From Rugosimonospora acidiphila (lineage in GTDB: Bacteria; Actinomycetota; Actinomycetes; Mycobacteriales; Micromonosporaceae), in contig NZ_BAABJQ010000007.1 of the NCBI RefSeq assembly GCF_039543385.1, positions 1 to 64,000 on the forward strand: a stretch of DNA of 64,000 bases. Direction: 5' to 3'. Below are positions 1-9,200 of the stretch, one piece after another; within the stretch, counting starts at the first letter, position 1; the number at the start of each line of letters is the position of its first letter. Under the pieces are notes generated by a model, which saw only the letters and a list, made by a program, of their open reading frames with translations, was not told where the DNA came from and did no database searches. Both the position numbers and the translations under genes were made by a program.

Positions 1-127
1 TCGCACCGGCCGCCAGGGCTCCAGCGAACAGCATGGTTACCTCGGACGGGATCGGGATACACGCCGACTCGGCGAGCATCAGGATGAATACCGCGAGGTA
101 CCCGAAGGTGACAATGAAGTGCTGCAC
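1..127 (-). CDS. DedA-family membrane protein, N-terminal part (runs off the left edge)
   Basis: Reading the minus strand from a GTG at 127 gives an open frame to the window edge with 42 residues and no stop. Residues around 6-30 read VTFGYLAVFILMLAESACIP followed by IPSEVTMLFAG. The E-S-x-C-I-P-I-P-S-E run is the hallmark N-terminal segment of DedA/SNARE-associated (VTT) proteins, which are polytopic membrane proteins linked to lipid carrier flipping and envelope homeostasis. Only the first membrane segment and re-entrant loop are visible, so the rest must lie outside the window. No strong ribosome-binding site precedes the GTG. It is transcribed away from the ESX genes and is probably not part of that system. 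Confidence 0.75.
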   Translation of the reverse strand, partial: MQHFIVTFGYLAVFILMLAESACIPIPSEVTMLFAGALAAGA

Positions 128-137
128 GCCGACTACG

Positions 138-150
138 CTACAGCTTGTAG
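138..150. promoter_or_regulatory. Perfect short inverted repeat, possible operator
   Basis: CTACA-GCT-TGTAG is a perfect 5-bp dyad with a 3-nt centre. It lies 11 bp upstream of the DedA-like start, next to a small AT-richer patch. Its size and position would suit a repressor site of the TACA..TGTA type (BlaI/CopY-like regulators use such cores), but no regulator gene is present in the window. The assignment is inference from symmetry and position only. Confidence 0.3.
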
Positions 151-683
151 TATGGATGCGACGCTGCTATCGTCCACGCCGCGTCAGTCGAGTCACGCGA
201 TGACGAGCGCCGTCCGGGAGCCTCAGGACTCGAGGTGACAGGCCAGAGTAGCCCAGGTCGATTGCTCGTCGTGGTGTCATCCACGTCTCCGCATAGATCG
301 CTGCGATGGAGCGGGCGCCTGTGGCTCGGACTGGGAAGAGCGGAGGCGTCGTTGTCTGTCGTCCCCTTCTTGACTCGGGGTACCCATGAGATTGACGGTA
401 TTGGTCCATCGGTCGCAAGTGGATCGGCTCGGTTCGGTCATCGGCGACCGATGGCCACGCACCGGTGGCGCACCTGGGCGACGCGTCCGTCGCAATGGCG
501 CGAGCACCTCACTATCCTCATGGGACACCGCCGGGTACGCCATCTCGCCGGGTATGACATAGCGTCGCCACGGTGCGGGCGCCCTGCTGCTCGGGCATCG
601 CACGGCGTGGCACCGCTACACGAACACCACGCAGCGCGGCCAGGTTCGGTTCACGCCGATCCACGATCGGGGCAACAAGGGTG
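151..683. other. About 530 bp without a recognisable gene
   Basis: Several overlapping open frames occur on both strands, but their translations are arginine-rich, low-complexity and unlike known families, and none has a convincing ribosome-binding site. The stretch separates the DedA-like start from the end of the first YbaB-like gene. It probably contains the 3' untranslated end of that operon and possibly gene remnants. No repeats or RNA genes were recognised. Confidence 0.5.
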
Positions 684-1034
684 CTACTCGGACTCCAGCC
701 GGCGCAGTCCGAGCTCGGTGTGGTCGAACCGGGGATCCTCGAGTTGCTCGGCGGCCCGTTCGAACGCCGCCCGCGCGCGCTGCTGCGTGTCGCGGATCGT
801 CCTGGTCACGACGTCGCCCAGCGTGGCCAGGTCGTAGCTGCGGAAGGTGTCCTCGCGCAGCCGTACCGTGACCGTTCGCCATCCGTCGGTGACCCGTACT
901 TGTACCCTCTCGTCGTCGCTTCGCCCGTTAACCACGGCCCCGGCCAGCCGGCCCGTCTGCGCGGCCAGGTCGGCGAGCGCCTGATTGATCTGCTGTAGGG
1001 ATTCGGCGAGGCCTTTCCGGTCGATCTCAGGCAT
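684..1034 (-). CDS. YbaB/EbfC-fold protein, EspL-like
   Basis: This 116-residue protein has the YbaB/EbfC plan. An N-terminal helix (about 5-30, LAESLQQINQALADLAAQTG) is followed by a beta meander (about 35-60, with RVQVRVTDGWRTVTVRL) and a long C-terminal helix rich in R, A and E. YbaB proteins are small dimers known as nucleoid-associated proteins. The mycobacterial ESX-1 protein EspL belongs to this fold, so a chaperone or assembly role in type VII secretion is the likelier reading here. Its ATG overlaps the stop of the preceding gene by 8 bp, so the two are almost certainly co-translated. It is one of several YbaB-like proteins in the window. Confidence 0.7.
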   Translation of the reverse strand: MPEIDRKGLAESLQQINQALADLAAQTGRLAGAVVNGRSDDERVQVRVTDGWRTVTVRLREDTFRSYDLATLGDVVTRTIRDTQQRARAAFERAAEQLEDPRFDHTELGLRRLESE

Positions 1035-1434
1035 CGGTGCCGTCCCCGGTGTGCGCCGTCGGGCCGACGGCCATCTCGATTCCCCCGTATGACTCGTCTT
1101 CTTCAGGCGCCGCGCCCAGGTGCGGGAACGCCTTTCCGACGGCGGCCCGCGCCGCGGCGTCGACCTGCCGTTGCGCCGCCTGAATCGCAGTGGCGACGGC
1201 GCGCTCGACGACCTGCGGTGCGCGGGTGACGGCGGTGCCGGCGAACCGGATGCGGGTCACCATGCCGTCGCCGTCAACTACCGCGCTGACCAGGTGCTCC
1301 GGGTCGCGTCCGGTGTAGCTGGCCGACTTCAGGCGCTCCAGTTGGGCCGGGACCTCCTGCTCCGCGTCGGCGTCGACCGGCGGAAAGTCCTCGGGCGTGA
1401 AGAAGTCGGCTAACGGATCTTCAGTTGGGTTCAT
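1027..1434 (-). CDS. YbaB/EbfC-fold protein with acidic N-terminus
   Basis: The protein is 135 residues if translation begins at ATG 1434; an ATG at 1452 would add six residues. The acidic first 40 residues (DPLADFF, FPPVDADAEQE) precede a YbaB-like core containing HLVSAVVDGDGMVTRIRFAG and a long amphipathic helix with ERAVATAIQAAQRQVDAAAR. The longer minus-strand open frame has an arginine-rich extension antisense to the neighbouring gene; I reject that part. It is the first gene of a two-gene unit with the 684-1034 gene, so the pair could form a YbaB heterodimer. It is divergent from the PE/PPE-like genes and shares an AT-rich promoter gap with them. Confidence 0.65.
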   Translation of the reverse strand: MNPTEDPLADFFTPEDFPPVDADAEQEVPAQLERLKSASYTGRDPEHLVSAVVDGDGMVTRIRFAGTAVTRAPQVVERAVATAIQAAQRQVDAAARAAVGKAFPHLGAAPEEDESYGGIEMAVGPTAHTGDGTDA

Positions 1435-1462
1435 CGACAACCCAGGCTCCATGGTGGAACAA

Positions 1463-1468
1463 TATAAT
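1463..1468 (+). promoter_or_regulatory. Consensus -10 element (TATAAT) in the divergent gap
   Basis: TATAAT at 1463-1468 is a perfect sigma-70-class -10 hexamer in otherwise very GC-rich DNA. It lies 29 bp before the ATG at 1498. The same patch reads TATATT on the minus strand just upstream of the 1452/1434 starts, so one AT-rich island probably serves both directions. No good -35 hexamer is seen at the usual distance. Confidence 0.5.
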
Positions 1469-1497
1469 CCACCGTCATCTTGGATCAGGGGCTGATC

Positions 1498-1848
1498 ATG
1501 CAACCAGATGCCTCCGTGGCGAACCTCAATCCGGCGCTGCTGACCGACTGCGACGGTGCCGCGCAGAAGGCGAAGGAGTTGTACGCTGCGGCGGATCAGT
1601 ACGATCAACAGGCCACCAAGCTGCATAGCTCCGGAGCTCTCGCCGCCGCGATGAATCCAGGGTTCTCGTCGGCGTTCCAGGCGCAGCTCAACGGGGAGCA
1701 GCTCGGCCAGGTGAGCAGCACCATCGCTAAACGGATCCGTGCCCAGGCGGATGAGTTGACCCGGTTGGTCAACGAAACCCGGGCCGGCTCTGTGGAGGCG
1801 GCGAAGAAGCTTCGTCAGGTGATGGATCCGGCGCCGGCGGTCAGCTAG
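1498..1848 (+). CDS. Small helical ESX-substrate-like protein (partner of the next gene)
   Basis: The protein has 116 residues from ATG 1498, which has AGGGG at 1486-1490 as its ribosome-binding site. A TTG at 1480 is an alternative with no such site. It is almost entirely helical, with two heptad-rich helices (DGAAQKAKELYAAADQYDQQ and SSTIAKRIRAQADELTRLVN) joined by a turn. That is the size and plan of WXG100/PE proteins, but it has no tryptophan. YAAAD matches the YxxxD/E pattern, though in the first helix and not after the second. It sits 32 bp before a long PPE-like protein, and the same small-then-large order recurs three more times in the window. I infer a PE/PPE-type secreted heterodimer. 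Confidence 0.55.
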   Translation: MQPDASVANLNPALLTDCDGAAQKAKELYAAADQYDQQATKLHSSGALAAAMNPGFSSAFQAQLNGEQLGQVSSTIAKRIRAQADELTRLVNETRAGSVEAAKKLRQVMDPAPAVS

Positions 1849-1880
1849 CTCCGGCCGGTACAAGGTGATGAGGGGTCGGC

Positions 1881-3014
1881 GTGTTCATAACCTTCCATGA
1901 CATCTGGATGTCCAAACCGGAGACGTTCCAGGACACGGCGATGGTCAAGCTCGGGGCGTCGGCACAGGTTCTCGGCACGGCGGGCGGCCTGTTTGGTAGC
2001 GGCGCGAACCTGACCAACCAGCTCTCGGGCCGGGCGCAGACGGCCCAGAACAGTCAGGCGACCCAGCTCATCTCCCAGGGTGCGCAGCTCACCAGCGGCG
2101 TGACGCAGACCGCCAACATGATTAACTCGCAGGGTCAGACCATGAAGGCGGCCAAGGCGCGGTTGGTCAGCCTCGTCACGCTGGCCAAATCCCAGGGCTT
2201 TTTGGTCGACCTCAACACCGGTGTCGTCACGCCGGGTCCGGCGATGCTCAAGCCGACCGTCGACTCGGCCTACTACATCGCGCAGGCGGCGAAGTTCAAC
2301 GAGCAGATCCAGACGGTCGTGTTCCAGGTCAACGCCCAGGACATCACGGTGAAACTCAGCCTCGCGAAGACCGCGCTGGACGTGGTGAGCTTCGTCGTCG
2401 GGGCCGCCCAGGGCACCAGCGCCACCACGACGGACCCCAACCTCGCCCCCGTACCGCCGGCCGGGACGCTGCCGACCGGCACCTTGCCGACGAGCGGCTC
2501 GTCGTCGACCAGCACACTGCCGACGAGCGGCTCGCCGTCCACGGGCACCTTGCCGACGAGCGGCTCGCTGTCGACCTCCGCTTCCATCCCCACCAGTGGG
2601 TTGGCGAACGTGTCCGCGACGGTTGGCGCGGGACACGCGACACAGCTGAGCGGGGCGACCCCGTCGTTCGGTCTGGCCAGCGCGGGGCAGCTTGGTGTCG
2701 ACCCGATGGGTGGTGCCGCACAGGGCCTCGGCGCGTCGGGCATCACCCCGCTCGGTGGCGGCACCGCCGCGGCGGGTGTGTCCGCGTTGAGCGGCGCCAA
2801 CCAGGCGCCGATCGCCGCGGGACCGGCGCTGATCGGCCAGTCCACGACGGGCGGCGGCTCCGTGATGGGAGTCGGTGGCGCGCCTACGGGCGCGGGTGGA
2901 CGCGCGGGCGGCCAGCAGCGGGAGTCCACCGCGTGGCGCCAGCTGAGCGAGGACGACGAGGACGTCTGGGCCGCCGGCGACATCCCGGACACGAACGATG
3001 GCGTACTGGCCTGA
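1881..3014 (+). CDS. PPE-like secreted-protein candidate with Ser/Thr/Pro repeats and acidic tail
   Basis: The product has 377 residues from GTG 1881, with GAGGGGT just upstream. The first ~180 residues are helical and rich in A, Q, T and S. They are followed by about 150 residues of low-complexity sequence with three 11-residue repeats built on LPTSGS, and by a glycine-rich stretch. The end is acidic and aromatic: LSEDDEDVWAAGDIPD. No classical signal peptide or WXG motif is present. The layout (helical head, long disordered middle, acidic tail with tryptophan) is shared with the genes at 3541, 19329 and 45509. I infer an ESX substrate paired with the 1498 product. Its TGA overlaps the ATG of the next gene. 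Confidence 0.5.
   Translation: MFITFHDIWMSKPETFQDTAMVKLGASAQVLGTAGGLFGSGANLTNQLSGRAQTAQNSQATQLISQGAQLTSGVTQTANMINSQGQTMKAAKARLVSLVTLAKSQGFLVDLNTGVVTPGPAMLKPTVDSAYYIAQAAKFNEQIQTVVFQVNAQDITVKLSLAKTALDVVSFVVGAAQGTSATTTDPNLAPVPPAGTLPTGTLPTSGSSSTSTLPTSGSPSTGTLPTSGSLSTSASIPTSGLANVSATVGAGHATQLSGATPSFGLASAGQLGVDPMGGAAQGLGASGITPLGGGTAAAGVSALSGANQAPIAAGPALIGQSTTGGGSVMGVGGAPTGAGGRAGGQQRESTAWRQLSEDDEDVWAAGDIPDTNDGVLA
2484..2582 (+). repeat. Three tandem 33-bp repeats inside the 1881 gene
   Basis: Units start at 2484, 2517 and 2550. Each begins with a near-identical 18-base core encoding LPTSGS, followed by a variable Ser/Thr-rich part. The units are in frame, so copy-number change would alter the linker length without breaking the protein. 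Confidence 0.85.
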
Positions 3015-3541
3015 TGACCCTTCCCAGCAAGCCGACTCCGACCCGACTTCAGCAGGGGCAGTCGACGCAGTCGTTCGACCAGCTCTCAAAGAGCCTCGCC
3101 ATCGACGTCACCCAACTCGCACAGGTCAGCGCCTACCTGAAAACCCTGGCGCAGATGGTTGATCGGGTGCGGGTGGAGGTGAGTGACGCGGACAAGCCGC
3201 TGCGGGTGGGTACCCGGGAGGCGAATCCGTTCGCCGACCCGCGGGCGGGGGAAGCCGCGTCCGGCGAGAATGTGGTCGACACGCTGGGCAGGAACACCGC
3301 AAGCGTGCACAACAACGTGCGCGGTAGCCTCGACGACCTGCAGACCTGCCTGAAGAACACCGCCGCCGCCATGGACCGGGTCGCCAAGTCCGTCCACGAC
3401 AACAGCCAGGACAACACGAAGCGGCTGCAGCAGCAGCTGGACGCGGCGTTCAATCCCCAATCGGCCCGGCCGAGCGGCCAGACGCCGCACACGCCGCCCC
3501 TGCGTCCGGCGCCCAAGGCGTCCGGTGGTCGGCGGGCCTGA
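3014..3541 (+). CDS. Small helical ESX-substrate-like protein
   Basis: The product has 175 residues. The ATG overlaps the preceding stop (ATGA) and the stop overlaps the next ATG, so 1881-3014-3541 is a tightly coupled operon. Two long helices are apparent: VTQLAQVSAYLKTLAQMVDR and a later one with SLDDLQTCLKNTAAAMDRVA. Between them is a short segment with NPFADPRAGE. The C-terminal 30 residues are Pro/Arg-rich and disordered. The size and helical hairpin suit a WXG100/PE-like partner for the next protein, which does carry a WXG motif. No specific family is recognised. Confidence 0.5.
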   Translation: MTLPSKPTPTRLQQGQSTQSFDQLSKSLAIDVTQLAQVSAYLKTLAQMVDRVRVEVSDADKPLRVGTREANPFADPRAGEAASGENVVDTLGRNTASVHNNVRGSLDDLQTCLKNTAAAMDRVAKSVHDNSQDNTKRLQQQLDAAFNPQSARPSGQTPHTPPLRPAPKASGGRRA

Positions 3542-4809
3542 TGCCGTCGTGGGAAGAGGTCGTCAGCTGGGTCGTCGTCGGCAGCAGCGGTAATCACCTC
3601 CGTGAGTCGGCGGCCAAGTGGCAGGCCGTGTTCAACGATCTCGAGACCATTCAGGACAGCGTCACCAAGCTCAAGCAGGACATCGGCCATGCGTCGTGGG
3701 CGGGCCAGGGCGCGGACGCCCTCGTCGAACACCTCGCCAAAATCAGCAATATGCTGCACACCCTGATCATGGACAATCGCCGGATCGTGGTGGGGCTGCA
3801 GGACGCCGCCGCCCATCTGGACGGCACGGTCGGCAAGATTCCGATTCCAGCCTGGGTGAAGGACGAGGCCACGCACAGGAGGACGACGTTCGACTCCTCC
3901 GGTCAGCTGACCGAGTACCAGACAAACGAGTTCTACAACCGGATGCCGTGGACCACGATCGAAGGGTCGGGCGAAGCCGAAGTCGGATTCAACCTGGGGC
4001 AACGCTTCTGGTACTGGTACCAGGACTACATGCAGACCGCGGACTCCGAGCGGGTCTCCTTGCTGGACAACTACGCGGCCGACGCCCGCCGGATCGGTAC
4101 CGGCAACAGGGTCGCGCCACCGCAGGTCGGCGGGGCGAGCCGGACCGGCTCGGGCATCGGTGGCGGTGCCGGGTCGAAGCAGCTGCCCACGGACGCGCTG
4201 TCGACCGGAGTGAGCACGCCAATGATGCCGACGGCCACTCCGCCGCCCGGGCTCGATACCAGCGCGCTGAACAGCAATCTTGATCCGAACGACGTACAGA
4301 TGCCGGACACCTCGGCGTTGGATTCCTCCGGCACGGATGGGGATCTGGGGCAACTCGGCGGCGTGCCCGACCTCGACACGTCCAGCCTCGGCGGTGGCGG
4401 CGCGACCGGCTTCGGCCCGCTCCCCACGGGCGGCCTCGGTCCGCTCCCCAAGGGCGGCCTCGGTCCGCTCCCCAAGGGCGGCGGGACCGGCCTGGCAGGC
4501 GTCGGCTCGCTCGGCGCCGGTGCCGGCGGGCTCGGCAGTGGCGGCCTCGGACCGCTGGTGTCGCCCGAGGCCATGGTCGGGCAACCGCCGGGCTCCACCG
4601 CGGCCGCGGGGCTGGCCGGCGCGGGCGACGGGGCGGGCCTGGCCGGTGCGGGGGCCGGCGCCATGGGCATGATGCCGGGCGGCGTCGGCGGTGGCGGGGT
4701 GCCGAGCGACGCCGCGGGTGAGACCGGGACGAGGCTTGTCGAGGACGACAAGAACATCTTCGGTTCGCGGCCTGGCGACCGTGACTTGCCGGGCGATGTG
4801 ATCGGCTGA
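3541..4809 (+). CDS. WXG100/PPE-like protein with Gly/Pro-rich middle and acidic tail
   Basis: The product has 422 residues. The N-terminal helical hairpin contains the turn SWAGQGADALVEHL (about residue 57), a good WXG100-type W-x-G motif. A second helical region to about residue 180 includes YWYQDYMQ. Next comes about 200 residues of Gly/Pro/Leu-rich sequence with GGLGPLPKG repeats, and the tail LVEDDKNIFGSRPGDRDLP. The tail resembles those of the 1881, 19329 and 45509 products. I infer secretion through ESX as a partner of the 3014 product. The stop codon lies inside an inverted repeat shared with the convergent eccD. Confidence 0.55.
   Translation: MPSWEEVVSWVVVGSSGNHLRESAAKWQAVFNDLETIQDSVTKLKQDIGHASWAGQGADALVEHLAKISNMLHTLIMDNRRIVVGLQDAAAHLDGTVGKIPIPAWVKDEATHRRTTFDSSGQLTEYQTNEFYNRMPWTTIEGSGEAEVGFNLGQRFWYWYQDYMQTADSERVSLLDNYAADARRIGTGNRVAPPQVGGASRTGSGIGGGAGSKQLPTDALSTGVSTPMMPTATPPPGLDTSALNSNLDPNDVQMPDTSALDSSGTDGDLGQLGGVPDLDTSSLGGGGATGFGPLPTGGLGPLPKGGLGPLPKGGGTGLAGVGSLGAGAGGLGSGGLGPLVSPEAMVGQPPGSTAAAGLAGAGDGAGLAGAGAGAMGMMPGGVGGGGVPSDAAGETGTRLVEDDKNIFGSRPGDRDLPGDVIG
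4411..4482 (+). repeat. Three tandem 24-bp repeats inside the 3541 gene
   Basis: Units begin at 4411, 4435 and 4459; the second and third are identical. Each encodes an 8-residue unit of the type LGPLPKGG. They are in frame, within the disordered Gly/Pro-rich segment. Confidence 0.85.
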
Positions 4810-4831
4810 GCCGTACGGGCGGGCTCAGCCG
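4803..4831. terminator. Bidirectional hairpin at convergent stops
   Basis: A perfect 10-bp inverted repeat, CGGCTGAGCC (4803-4812) and GGCTCAGCCG (4822-4831), has a 9-nt loop. Each arm carries the TGA stop of one of the two convergent genes (3541 gene and eccD). There is no T-tract, as is common for actinobacterial terminators. Confidence 0.6.
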
Positions 4832-6198
4832 CGGATCGCGCGCACCGCGTCGAGCACACCACTGACCCACGCGGCCAGCGGTAGCAGGGCGAGGATGAGG
4901 ACGGTCTCCACGATGTCCAGAAACCGGGTCCACGGCGGGGATTGCGGGCGCTGACCGGCGAGTCCGAACCCGATGCTCGCCGCGGCCACGACCAGCGCCA
5001 CGCCGAGCACCGCCAGCAGGCGCTGAACCTGACCGGCCTGGACGAACAGGGTGACCGCGACCGCGGTCAGCGCGGTGCCGCCGGTGATGAGCAGGGGAAT
5101 ACGCTGGGTGCGTCCGCGAAACCAGCGACTGCGTAGGATCGGCAGCAGAACCAGCACCCCGGCCATGGCGAGGCCGCGGCCGCCCGCGGAGACGACCAGG
5201 ACGGCCGCGGCGGCGCTGACGATGGACAGCGTGCCGAGCATGGACGATAGGAAGAAGTCCGCGCGCTGCCCGAGGTGCAGCACCCGCGCCGCGTCCACGG
5301 TTTCGTTCTCCTGTCGCAGGTGCTCCCGGTCGGTCGGCACGGAGGGCCGGGGCAGGCCGGCGAACCGGTAGGCGAGCATCGGCATGACGGGCAGGATGGC
5401 GTACGCCAGGGCGACCGTGATCGACGCTCCGGCGGCGACACCTCGACCCATCGCGGCCGAGATGCCCAGCGCGGCGAAGACCGCCACGGCGCAGACACCC
5501 GCGCTGAGGAAGATGGGCGCGGCCGTGGGCACCCCCGCCGAGGCGAGCACCGCGGCAATCACCGCCGCGGTCACCGCGACCGCGACGTGGGCGAGCGTGA
5601 GCTGGCTCGCCGAACGGTCGCCGGCGAGCAGGAACAGCCCGCCGACCCCGGCGTACACCGTCGCGACGAGAGCGAAGGCGGTGCCGGTCCACGCCTCGCC
5701 GAGGGCGCGTGTGAAGACCATCGCCACCACGAGAAGGATGACGGTCAAAGCGAGACCGGTCACCCCGACGAACAGGTACGGCGGGCCGGCGAAGGGAAGC
5801 GCGACCGCACCGCCCGCCACCGCGAGGATCGCGGCGATGCGGCCGGCCAGGCGGGTGGTCTGCGGCACCCAGCGGCCGCGGCGGTCGCGGGTGCCGCTGG
5901 CCAGGGCGTCCACGAGGTCGTCGAAGACCATCAGCGGTCCGGCCTCGCCGCGCGGCCGCAGGTAGAGCAGCTCGCCGTCGCGGACCGACAACTGGGCCGG
6001 GGTGCGCGAGTTGTCGAACTCGTCACCGTTCATCCGCGACAGCACCCAGCCGCCGCGCCGGCCCGGGTTCTCGGCCGCGCCGCCGGATGCCTCCAGCAGC
6101 GTGGGCAACAGATCGACCAGTGGTACGTCGGCGGGCAGCGCGACGTCGACGCGACCGCGTGGCGCGACAATCGTGACCCTGCTGAGCAGGCTGGCCAT
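4825..6198 (-). CDS. eccD: ESX core membrane protein EccD (ESX-A)
   Basis: The 457-residue protein opens with a cytosolic ubiquitin-like domain (about 1-85: SRVTIVAPRGRVDVALPADV, then GGWVLSRMNG and VRDGELLYLRPR). It is followed by a linker (about 90-115, VFDDLVDALASGTRDR) and about eleven hydrophobic segments from residue 120 to the end. This is the standard EccD architecture; EccD forms the membrane vestibule of the ESX pore. The ATG is preceded by GGGGAGTGGG. It is divergent from eccC and convergent with the 3541 gene. A paralogue lies at 39145-40530. Confidence 0.93.
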   Translation of the reverse strand: MASLLSRVTIVAPRGRVDVALPADVPLVDLLPTLLEASGGAAENPGRRGGWVLSRMNGDEFDNSRTPAQLSVRDGELLYLRPRGEAGPLMVFDDLVDALASGTRDRRGRWVPQTTRLAGRIAAILAVAGGAVALPFAGPPYLFVGVTGLALTVILLVVAMVFTRALGEAWTGTAFALVATVYAGVGGLFLLAGDRSASQLTLAHVAVAVTAAVIAAVLASAGVPTAAPIFLSAGVCAVAVFAALGISAAMGRGVAAGASITVALAYAILPVMPMLAYRFAGLPRPSVPTDREHLRQENETVDAARVLHLGQRADFFLSSMLGTLSIVSAAAAVLVVSAGGRGLAMAGVLVLLPILRSRWFRGRTQRIPLLITGGTALTAVAVTLFVQAGQVQRLLAVLGVALVVAAASIGFGLAGQRPQSPPWTRFLDIVETVLILALLPLAAWVSGVLDAVRAIRG

Positions 6199-6227
6199 GC
6201 ACCCACTCCCCTCATCGGAATGCCTGC

Positions 6228-6235
6228 ATATATTA
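6228..6235. promoter_or_regulatory. AT-rich -10-like element between eccD and eccC (ESX-A)
   Basis: ATATATTA within the 92-bp divergent gap reads TAATAT on the eccD strand and TATATT on the eccC strand. It lies about 30 bp from the eccD ATG and about 55 bp from the eccC GTG. No clear -35 box is seen in either direction. Confidence 0.3.
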
Positions 6236-6290
6236 GGCCCAGCCTGCCGTGTAGGGTGCTTACGGTTCCTTGACTGTGGGAGTGCTGGTC

Positions 6291-9200
6291 GTGGGTACTA
6301 CGCTGTTTCGCCGGCCACCCCGGCTGCCCGTCCCGCCGCTGCCCCGCGGGGAGCTGGCGTTGGAGTCCCCACCCGAGCTCGCCGAGCCGCTGGCCCGCAA
6401 CGCTCTGCAGTACCTGATGCTGCTTCCCATGCTCGGCGGGGGCGGGGCGATGGCGCTGATGTACTCCACCCGGGGCGGCGGCGCCCTGACCTATGTGGTC
6501 GGTGCGATGTTCGGCGTCTCCATGCTCGGCATGGCCGTGACGTCCTTCGCGTCGGGCCAGGGCAACAAGAAGGCGGAGGTCGACGCCCGACGCCGCGAGT
6601 ATCTGCGGTATCTGGCGCAGTCGCGCCGGCAGGTGCGCCGGGCCGCGTCACAGCAGCGCACCGCGCTGCTGTGGCGCCATCCGGCACCGGACGCCCTGTG
6701 GTCGGTGCCGGTGTCCGGGCGGATGTGGGAGCGGCGCAGCAGCGACAACGACTTCGGTGAGGTCCGCGTCGCCGAGGGCGCGCAGCGGTTGTCGGTCGCC
6801 ATCACGGCGCCGGAGACCCGGCCGGTGGAGGATCTGGAACCGCTGACCGCGATCGCGCTGCGCCAGTTCGTCCGGACGCACTCCGCGGTGCCGGAGCTGC
6901 CGTTGGCGATCCAGCTGCGGGCCTTCAGCCGGGTGCTGCTGCGCGGCGAGCGCGACGCCATTCTCGGCCTGACCCGAGCGATGATCTGCCAGTTCGCGAC
7001 GTTTCATTCCCCGGACGACGCACGCGTGGCCGTGGTCGCCGCGCCGGAGCACATCGACGACTGGGACTGGGTGAAGTGGCTGCCCCATGCCCAGGACGAG
7101 CGCAACAGCGACGGGGCCGGGTCGGTGCGGCTCTTCTACACCTCGATGGGCGACCTCGAGGCGGCCCTCGGTGAGGAGGTCAGCGGGCGACCGCAGCATT
7201 CGCCGGACGCCATGCCGTTGACGGGCTCACCCCACCTGCTCGTGGTGCTCGACGGTGGGGAGGTGCCGGTCGCGAGCCTCCTGCAGGGCGCCGGAGTGCA
7301 CGGCAGCACCGTGCTGGATCTGGCCGGCGCGGTTCCGCATGACGCCGGCCGGTGGCTGCTGACTCTGGATGTCGCCGAGGAGATGGTCACTGCCGATCGC
7401 GGCGAGCGCAGCACCCCGCTGGGCCGGCCCGACCGGCTGAGTGTCGAGCAGGCCTCCGGCATCGCCCGCGGCCTCGCACCCTACCGACTGTCGCGCTACG
7501 TGAGCGACACGGTCGAGGCGACAGCCCGCGTCATGGAGCTACCCGACCTGCTGGGTTTCGGCGATGCCGCCGCGGTCGACCCCGAGGTGTCGTGGCGGCG
7601 GCGCGCCCCGCGCGACCGGCTGCGCATCCCGTTGGGCGTGGCGCCGAACGGGTCGGCCGTGGAACTGGACCTCAAGGAGGCGGCGTTCGGCGGGATGGGG
7701 CCGCACGGCCTGGTCATCGGCGCGACCGGCTCGGGCAAGAGCGAGCTGCTGCGCACGCTGGTCACCTCGCTGGCCGTCACGCACGCCTCCGACGACCTCA
7801 ACTTCGTGCTGGTGGACTTCAAGGGTGGCGCGACGTTCGCGTCGATGGACGTGCTGCCGCACGTCAGTGCGGTCATCACCAACCTGGCGGACGAACTGTC
7901 CATGGTGGACCGGATGCAGGACGCCATTTCCGGGGAGCTGGTGCGGCGTCAGGAGCTACTGCGGGCGGCGGGCAACTACGTCTCGCGGCATGAGTACGAG
8001 CTCGCCCGGCAGGCCGGTGAGCCGTTGCGGCCGCTGCCGAGCCTGCTCATCATCTGCGACGAGTTCAGCGAGCTGCTGGCCGAGAAGCCGGACTTCATCG
8101 ACCTGTTCGTCATGATCGGTCGGCTCGGCCGTTCGCTCGGTGTTCATCTGCTGTTGGCCAGTCAGCAGCTCGAGGAGGGCCGGCTGCGCGGCCTGGACAC
8201 GCACCTGTCGTACCGCATTGGGCTGCGCACCTTCTCGGCCATGGAAAGTCGCATCGTGCTGGGTGTGCCGGACGCCTACGAGCTGCCGAACGCGCCCGGG
8301 CACGGGTACCTCAAGGTCGGCACGCAGACGATGCAGCGCTTCCGGGCCGCCTACGTGTCCGGCCCGTACCGGGAGCAGAGCCCGTTCCGGCGACTGTCGG
8401 CCGTCAACGGTGCCGCGAGGATCGTGCCGTACAGCGTCGGGTACGTGCCCGAACAGCAGGTGGTCGAGCCGGAGGCGATGGAGCCCGGGTCGGAGCAGGA
8501 CACCGGACGGTCGGTCAGCATGCTCGATGTCATCATCGGGCGGCTGCGCGGGCATGGCGTACCGGCCCACCAGGTGTGGCTGCCGGTACTGGACCAGGCG
8601 CCGCCGCTTGACATGCTGCTGGGCAACCTGGTGACCGACGAACGCACCGGGCTGATCGCGCCGGCCTGGCGGCAGGGGTACCGCCTGGTGGCGCCCGTCG
8701 GCATCGAGGACCGCCCGTTCGAGCAGCGCCGCGATCCCCTCGTGGTGAACCTCAGCGGCGCCACCGGCAACGTGGCGATCGTGGGTGGCCCGCGGGCCGG
8801 CAAGAGCACCCTGCTGCGCACGCTGATCGCCTCGCTCGCGCTGACCCACAGCCCCCGTGAGGTGCAGTTCATGTGCATCGACCTCGGCGGCGGCGCGTTG
8901 CGCGCGCTGCAGGATCTGCCGCACGTCTCCGGGGTAGCGTTGCGCCGCGACGTGGAAGCGTTGCGGCGCACCGTGGCCGAGGTGAGCGCGCTGGTCGAGG
9001 ACCGGGAGGCGCGCTTCGCCGCGGCCGGTGTCGCGTCCATCGACGAGTACCGGGACCGGCGGGCGGCCGGCGAGTTCGCCGACGACCCGTTCGGCGACGT
9101 GTTCCTCATCGTGGACGGGTACGGCCTCATCCGTGAAGAGCACGACGACCTCGACGAGATCATCACCAGCCTGCTGTCGCGGTGCCTCGGCTTCGGCGTG

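Noticed and set aside
235..837. Plus-strand open frame of 200 residues before the first YbaB-like gene
   Set aside because: No ribosome-binding site, low-complexity composition, and it overlaps the well-supported minus-strand YbaB-like gene.
1845..3089. Long minus-strand open frame opposite the 1881 gene (and similar ones at 3133-4584, 3989-5692)
   Set aside because: Arginine-rich antisense translation typical of high-GC DNA; the plus-strand genes have ribosome-binding sites, coupled stops and starts, and ESX-type protein features.
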